Assembly (NCBI GenBank): GCA_946885905.1
Contig: CAMPHL010000091.1
Span: 1 to 8,202 of the forward strand
DNA from: an uncultured Pseudomonadota bacterium
Lineage (GTDB): Bacteria; Pseudomonadota; Gammaproteobacteria; Burkholderiales; Usitatibacteraceae
DNA: 8,202 nt
Reading direction: 5' to 3'
Positions 5,786 through 8,202 of the stretch are shown one piece after another (positions within the stretch are counted from its first letter, which is position 1; every line of letters starts with the position of its first letter). The notes under the pieces were generated by a model. That model made no database searches. It worked only from the letters and a program-made list of their open reading frames with translations, and was not told the DNA's origin. The position numbers were made by a program, and so were the translations under genes.

Positions 5786-7099
5786 ATGGTCGTCGAGGTC
5801 GAAGAAAGGGCGGGCGCACGCGCCGCGCAACGCCCCGCGGATTCGAGGGCGGTTGCCCAGGCTGTCAGGAACACGGTGGCGATCGTATTGGCAGGCGGCC
5901 GCGGGGCGCGCCTGAAGCAGCTCACCGACTGGCGCGCGAAACCCGCGGTCGCCTTCGGGGGCAAGTTCCGCATCATCGACTTCACCCTCTCGAACTGCAT
6001 CAACTCCGGGATCAAGCGGGTCAACGTCTGCACGCAGTACAAGGCGCATAGCCTCATCCGCCACGTGCAGAAGGGCTGGGGATTCCTCGATGCGCGGTTC
6101 GACGAGTTCGTCGAGGTCATGCCTGCGCAGCAGCGCGTGAACGGCGACTGGTACCAGGGAACGGCCGATGCCGTGTACCAGAACATCGACATCCTCAAGC
6201 GCCAGGATCCGCAGTACGTCCTGGTGCTCGCAGGCGACCATGTCTACAAGATGGACTATCGCCGCCTGATCGAGGAGCACATCGCGCGCGGCGCCAAGCT
6301 TTCGGTGGGCTGCATCGAGGCCCCGATCGAGGATGCCCCGCAGCTGGGCGTGATGCGCACCGACTGGCGCGGGCGTGTGACCGCATTCCAGGAGAAGCCG
6401 CAGGCGGATCCGTTCACCACGCCGGGCAACCCGAATATGGTGCTCGCGAGCATGGGCATCTACGTGTTCGACGCGAAGTATCTCTTCAACCTGCTGCGCG
6501 AGGACGCGGCGTTGGGCGATTCCGCGCACGACTTCGGCAAGGACCTGATCCCGCGCTGCATCGCTTCCGGCGCGGAGGTGTACGCGCACGACTTCCACGG
6601 CAGCTGCGTGAACATGACGAATGGCCGCCCATACTGGCGCGACGTCGGCACGCTGGATGCGTTCTGGGAAGCGAACATCGACCTCACGCGCGTCACGCCC
6701 GAGCTCAACCTCTACGACCGCGACTGGCCGATCTGGACCCACCTCGAACAGCATCCGCCGGCCAAGTTCGTCTTCGACGATGCGGATCGGCGCGGCTGTG
6801 CCATCGACTCGCTCATATCGGGCGGCTGCATCGTGAGCGGCTCGGCGGTCAAGCGCTCGATTCTCTTCAACAACGTGCGCGTGTACAACCACAGCCGCAT
6901 CGAGGATTCGGTGATCCTGCCCAACGCCGAGATCGGCCCCTCGGCGATCGTGCGCAACGCCATCATCGACAAGCGCTGCCGCGTGCCCGAAGGCATGGAA
7001 ATCGGCATCGACCCCGAGCTCGATACCCGCCGCTTCCACCTGACCGACAAAGGCCGCGTGCTGGTGGTGCCGGAGATGCTGGAGCGGTTGGAACAGTAG
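5786..7099 (+). CDS. glgC: Glucose-1-phosphate adenylyltransferase (ADP-glucose pyrophosphorylase)
   Basis: Makes ADP-glucose and pyrophosphate from ATP and glucose-1-phosphate, the committed and usually allosterically controlled step of bacterial glycogen synthesis; functions as a homotetramer in known relatives. The 437 residues carry the nucleotidyltransferase motif LAGGRGARLKQLTDWRAKP (from 35), FGGKFRIIDF (57-66), AGDHVYKMDY with the catalytic aspartate D151, FQEKP with the sugar-phosphate lysine K204, SMGIYVFDA (222-230), and SHDFGKDLIP-like AHDFGKDLIP (247-256). The C-terminal left-handed beta-helix runs from about 335, with SGGCIVSGSAV and ILPNAEIG repeats. W49 occupies the position of the E. 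coli fructose-bisphosphate-sensing K39, so activator specificity may differ. The N terminus is about 10 residues longer than E. coli GlgC, but the AGAGGA site supports the ATG. It follows glk and ends 15 nt before repeat family A copies. Confidence 0.97.
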   Translation: MVVEVEERAGARAAQRPADSRAVAQAVRNTVAIVLAGGRGARLKQLTDWRAKPAVAFGGKFRIIDFTLSNCINSGIKRVNVCTQYKAHSLIRHVQKGWGFLDARFDEFVEVMPAQQRVNGDWYQGTADAVYQNIDILKRQDPQYVLVLAGDHVYKMDYRRLIEEHIARGAKLSVGCIEAPIEDAPQLGVMRTDWRGRVTAFQEKPQADPFTTPGNPNMVLASMGIYVFDAKYLFNLLREDAALGDSAHDFGKDLIPRCIASGAEVYAHDFHGSCVNMTNGRPYWRDVGTLDAFWEANIDLTRVTPELNLYDRDWPIWTHLEQHPPAKFVFDDADRRGCAIDSLISGGCIVSGSAVKRSILFNNVRVYNHSRIEDSVILPNAEIGPSAIVRNAIIDKRCRVPEGMEIGIDPELDTRRFHLTDKGRVLVVPEMLERLEQ

Positions 7100-7114
7100 G
7101 CAAAACAAATGACT

Positions 7115-7127
7115 GGTGTCAGACACC
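7115..7127. repeat. Family A palindromic repeat, copy 4
   Basis: GGTGTCAGACACC, the same core as copies 1 and 2, 15 nt after the glgC stop codon. It lies in the convergent gap between glgC and the zinc-ribbon gene. Confidence 0.9.
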
Positions 7128-7138
7128 GATCGTCAGCA

Positions 7139-7200
7139 ATCGACGGTGTCTGACACCGCTTCTTCGGTTATCGACGGTGTCTGACACCGCTTCTTCGGTT
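7139..7200. repeat. Perfect tandem duplication of a 31-nt unit carrying family A copies 5 and 6
   Basis: Positions 7139-7169 and 7170-7200 are identical 31-nt units. Each contains the palindrome CGGTGTCTGACACCG (7144-7158 and 7175-7189) followed by CTTCTTCGGTT. The last base of the second unit is also the last base of the stop codon of the zinc-ribbon gene. As RNA each palindrome can form a 6-bp stem with a 3-nt loop. Confidence 0.9.
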
Positions 7201-7697
7201 CACCGCTTCCAAGTGGCGCGCAGCAGGTTCTCGTCGCGCGAATAGCGCAGCTTGAGCTCGCCCTTGTAGGCGCCGTGAAGGGCCTCCGCGATGCCGCGGG
7301 CGAGATGCGAGTCCGTGGTGGTGACCTCCAGCCCGTCGCGTTTCTGGTCGATCGCCATGATCCGCTGCAGCGGCCGCGCAGCCTTCTCCTTCTTCTCGTG
7401 GTTCTCGATGAGCGCGATGATCTCGTCCTTGTGCTCCTCGAAGAACGCGCCCTTGATCGTCACGTAGCCCGCGGGGAAGCGGTCGTGGATGCGCTGGCAC
7501 GCGGGGCACAGTTGCTCGTTCGCCTCTTCGGGCGCCTTCTCCCAGGCCCATCGGCCTTCCGTGAAAACGGCCTTGCACTCGGGGCAGACGGTGGGCTCGA
7601 GGGGCTTGGTCGCGTGCCGATAGGGATCGTCCAGGTTGCGTTGCGTAACGCCCGCATCGCGCTTGGGTGAGTATGGAACGCCGCGTGGATTGGTCAT
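7200..7697 (-). CDS. BCAM0308-type zinc-ribbon protein, putative RNA- or ribosome-associated
   Basis: A 165-residue soluble protein without signal peptide or membrane segment. Two CxxC knuckles, CPEC (38-41) and CPAC (64-67), 22 residues apart, should bind one zinc ion. After them come GYVTIKGAFFEEHKDEI (from 77), a charged helix (about 88-107), ARPLQRIMAID (107-117), then TTTDSHLARGIAEALHGAYKG (127-147) and a basic end (LLRATWKR). I recognise this as the BCAM0308 family, whose function is not established to my knowledge. The order of paired CxxC, a GxF-like strand and a TTD...A..IA..L helix recalls the archaeal/eukaryotic 60S adaptor NMD3; this is my inference, not an alignment. The ATG at 7697 overlaps the stop of the upstream hpf-like gene by 4 nt (ATGA), so the two are translationally coupled. 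That pairing suggests work on ribosomes or RNA during stress or stationary phase. Confidence 0.85.
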   Translation of the reverse strand: MTNPRGVPYSPKRDAGVTQRNLDDPYRHATKPLEPTVCPECKAVFTEGRWAWEKAPEEANEQLCPACQRIHDRFPAGYVTIKGAFFEEHKDEIIALIENHEKKEKAARPLQRIMAIDQKRDGLEVTTTDSHLARGIAEALHGAYKGELKLRYSRDENLLRATWKR

Positions 7698-8050
7698 GGT
7701 AGTGCGTTGTCTCCGCGCTCGTCGGCATGCCGCTTCACTTCGCCGCGCAGCATCTCGATCTCTTTCTCGAGCTCGCGGGTGACCGTCTCGAAGGCCTCGT
7801 TCACGGCCAGGTACGGGTCCTCGTGGGAGCGGCGCGTGGCCACGACCTCGCCGCGCCCGGGGACATGCAGCACGACGTGGACCTCGAACTGGTTGCCCTT
7901 GGTCTTGTGCCGGTCGACCTGGTCGACGATGACGTGACAGCTGGTGATGCGGGGGTTGAGGGTGTGGAGCTTTCCGGCCAGTTCGGCGATGCGCGCGTCC
8001 ATGGCCGGCGAATGCTCCATGTGCCGGTAAGTGATTTGCGGTTCTTGCAT
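7694..8050 (-). CDS. HPF/RaiA (S30AE)-type ribosome-associated protein
   Basis: A 118-residue protein close in size to RaiA (about 113) and the short HPF (about 95), without the C-terminal dimerisation domain of long HPF. The fold signature is visible: ITYRHMEHSPAMDARIAELAGKL (6-28, strand and first helix), CHVIVDQVDR (38-47), NQFEVHVVLHVPG (53-65), EVVATRRSHEDPYLAVNEAFETVTRELEKEI (68-98), then LRGEVKRHADER. Relatives bind the 30S decoding region and stabilise idle ribosomes or 70S/100S particles. The RGEVKRH tail resembles stand-alone HPF/RaiA family proteins found outside the rpoN locus. The ATG at 8050 is preceded by AGGGGG (8059-8054), a usable ribosome-binding site with short spacing. 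It overlaps the downstream zinc-ribbon gene by 4 nt. Upstream (8051-8202) I see no convincing promoter, only repeat fragments. Whether it is an HPF or RaiA orthologue, or a stress paralogue, cannot be settled here. Confidence 0.88.
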   Translation of the reverse strand: MQEPQITYRHMEHSPAMDARIAELAGKLHTLNPRITSCHVIVDQVDRHKTKGNQFEVHVVLHVPGRGEVVATRRSHEDPYLAVNEAFETVTRELEKEIEMLRGEVKRHADERGDNALP

Positions 8051-8146
8051 GGTCCCCCTGAGACACCGCGGGCGTGCCCATGATTCGTTAGGCGGAACGC
8101 GCTTCTTGGGGCAGGCGAAAGCCCTAAGCCGAAGGGACTAGACACC

Positions 8147-8180
8147 GGGGCCAGGTACGGGACAGGTACTTGTGCCAGGT
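8147..8180. repeat. Family B repeat, second copy
   Basis: Starts with GGGGCCAGGTACG, identical to the copy inside glk, continues with CAGGTACTTGTGCCAGGT, and is preceded by GACACC (8141-8146), a half-site of family A. It lies in the leader upstream of the hpf-like gene. CCAGGTACGGG (8151-8161) also matches 5271-5281 in glk. Confidence 0.7.
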
Positions 8181-8182
8181 CT

Positions 8183-8202
8183 CTCCTAGGCCGCCCTAGG
8201 AG
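8183..8202. repeat. Perfect inverted repeat at right edge
   Basis: CTCCTAGG (8183-8190) and CCTAGGAG (8195-8202) are perfect reverse complements separated by CCGC. The window ends exactly at the right arm, so the repeat may extend further. No T-run is visible on the known side, so a terminator is possible but not shown. Confidence 0.7.

Noticed and set aside
6150..6160. GGTACC palindrome in glgC
   Set aside because: It encodes the conserved WYQGTADAV segment and has no flanking repeat sequence.
5369..7126. A 585-codon frame antisense to glk and glgC
   Set aside because: It runs across two genes and the gap between them, has shadow-type composition and no recognisable domain; glgC with all its motifs explains the DNA.
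8122..8136. Small hairpin CCCT...AGGG in the hpf leader
   Set aside because: A four-base stem with a seven-base loop is expected by chance in GC-rich DNA, and no riboswitch-like structure surrounds it.

Overview
This is a GC-rich, gene-dense bacterial window, most probably from a betaproteobacterium. That placement is an inference from GC content and codon use, the style of the ArsR and glycogen proteins, and the repeat type; no rRNA is present to confirm it. Four regions can be read. (1) Positions 1-535, minus strand: an ArsR-family repressor overlapping by 4 nt the start of a flavoprotein that runs off the left edge; this looks like the beginning of an arsenic-response operon. (2) Positions 658-7099: a glycogen/glucose block containing glgP (plus), glgA (minus), glk (plus) and glgC (plus). 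(3) Positions 7200-8050, minus strand: a two-gene operon of an HPF/RaiA-type ribosome-associated protein and a two-CxxC zinc-ribbon protein of the BCAM0308 type. (4) Positions 8051-8202: a leader with repeat fragments and a perfect inverted repeat at the edge.

The glycogen genes form a coherent set. GlgC makes ADP-glucose from glucose-1-phosphate, GlgA adds it to the growing glucan, GlgP releases glucose-1-phosphate again, and glucokinase feeds free glucose in as glucose-6-phosphate. Branching enzyme, debranching enzyme, phosphoglucomutase and amylomaltase are not in the window. The layout is glgP> <glgA glk> glgC>. The divergent start codons of glgA and glk are only 2 nt apart, both TTG, so each gene's ribosome-binding site lies inside the other gene.

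Two short-repeat families are superimposed on this. Family A is the palindrome GGTGTCWGACACC (plus a GTGTCCGACAC variant). It occurs six times, three in each of the two convergent (3'-3') intergenic gaps that bracket the glgA-glk-glgC block. Family B carries GGGGCCAGGTACG. It appears once near the right edge and once inside the glk reading frame, where about 57 nt seem to have been inserted in frame just before the glucose-binding EGGH motif. The same glk also appears to lack about 40-45 residues later on.

The most interesting points are the repeat-derived peptide in glucokinase, the back-to-back TTG starts, the distribution of family A repeats, and the hibernation-factor/zinc-ribbon operon. 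I see no tRNA, rRNA, CRISPR array, transposase or prophage gene, and no gene-free stretch longer than about 150 nt.
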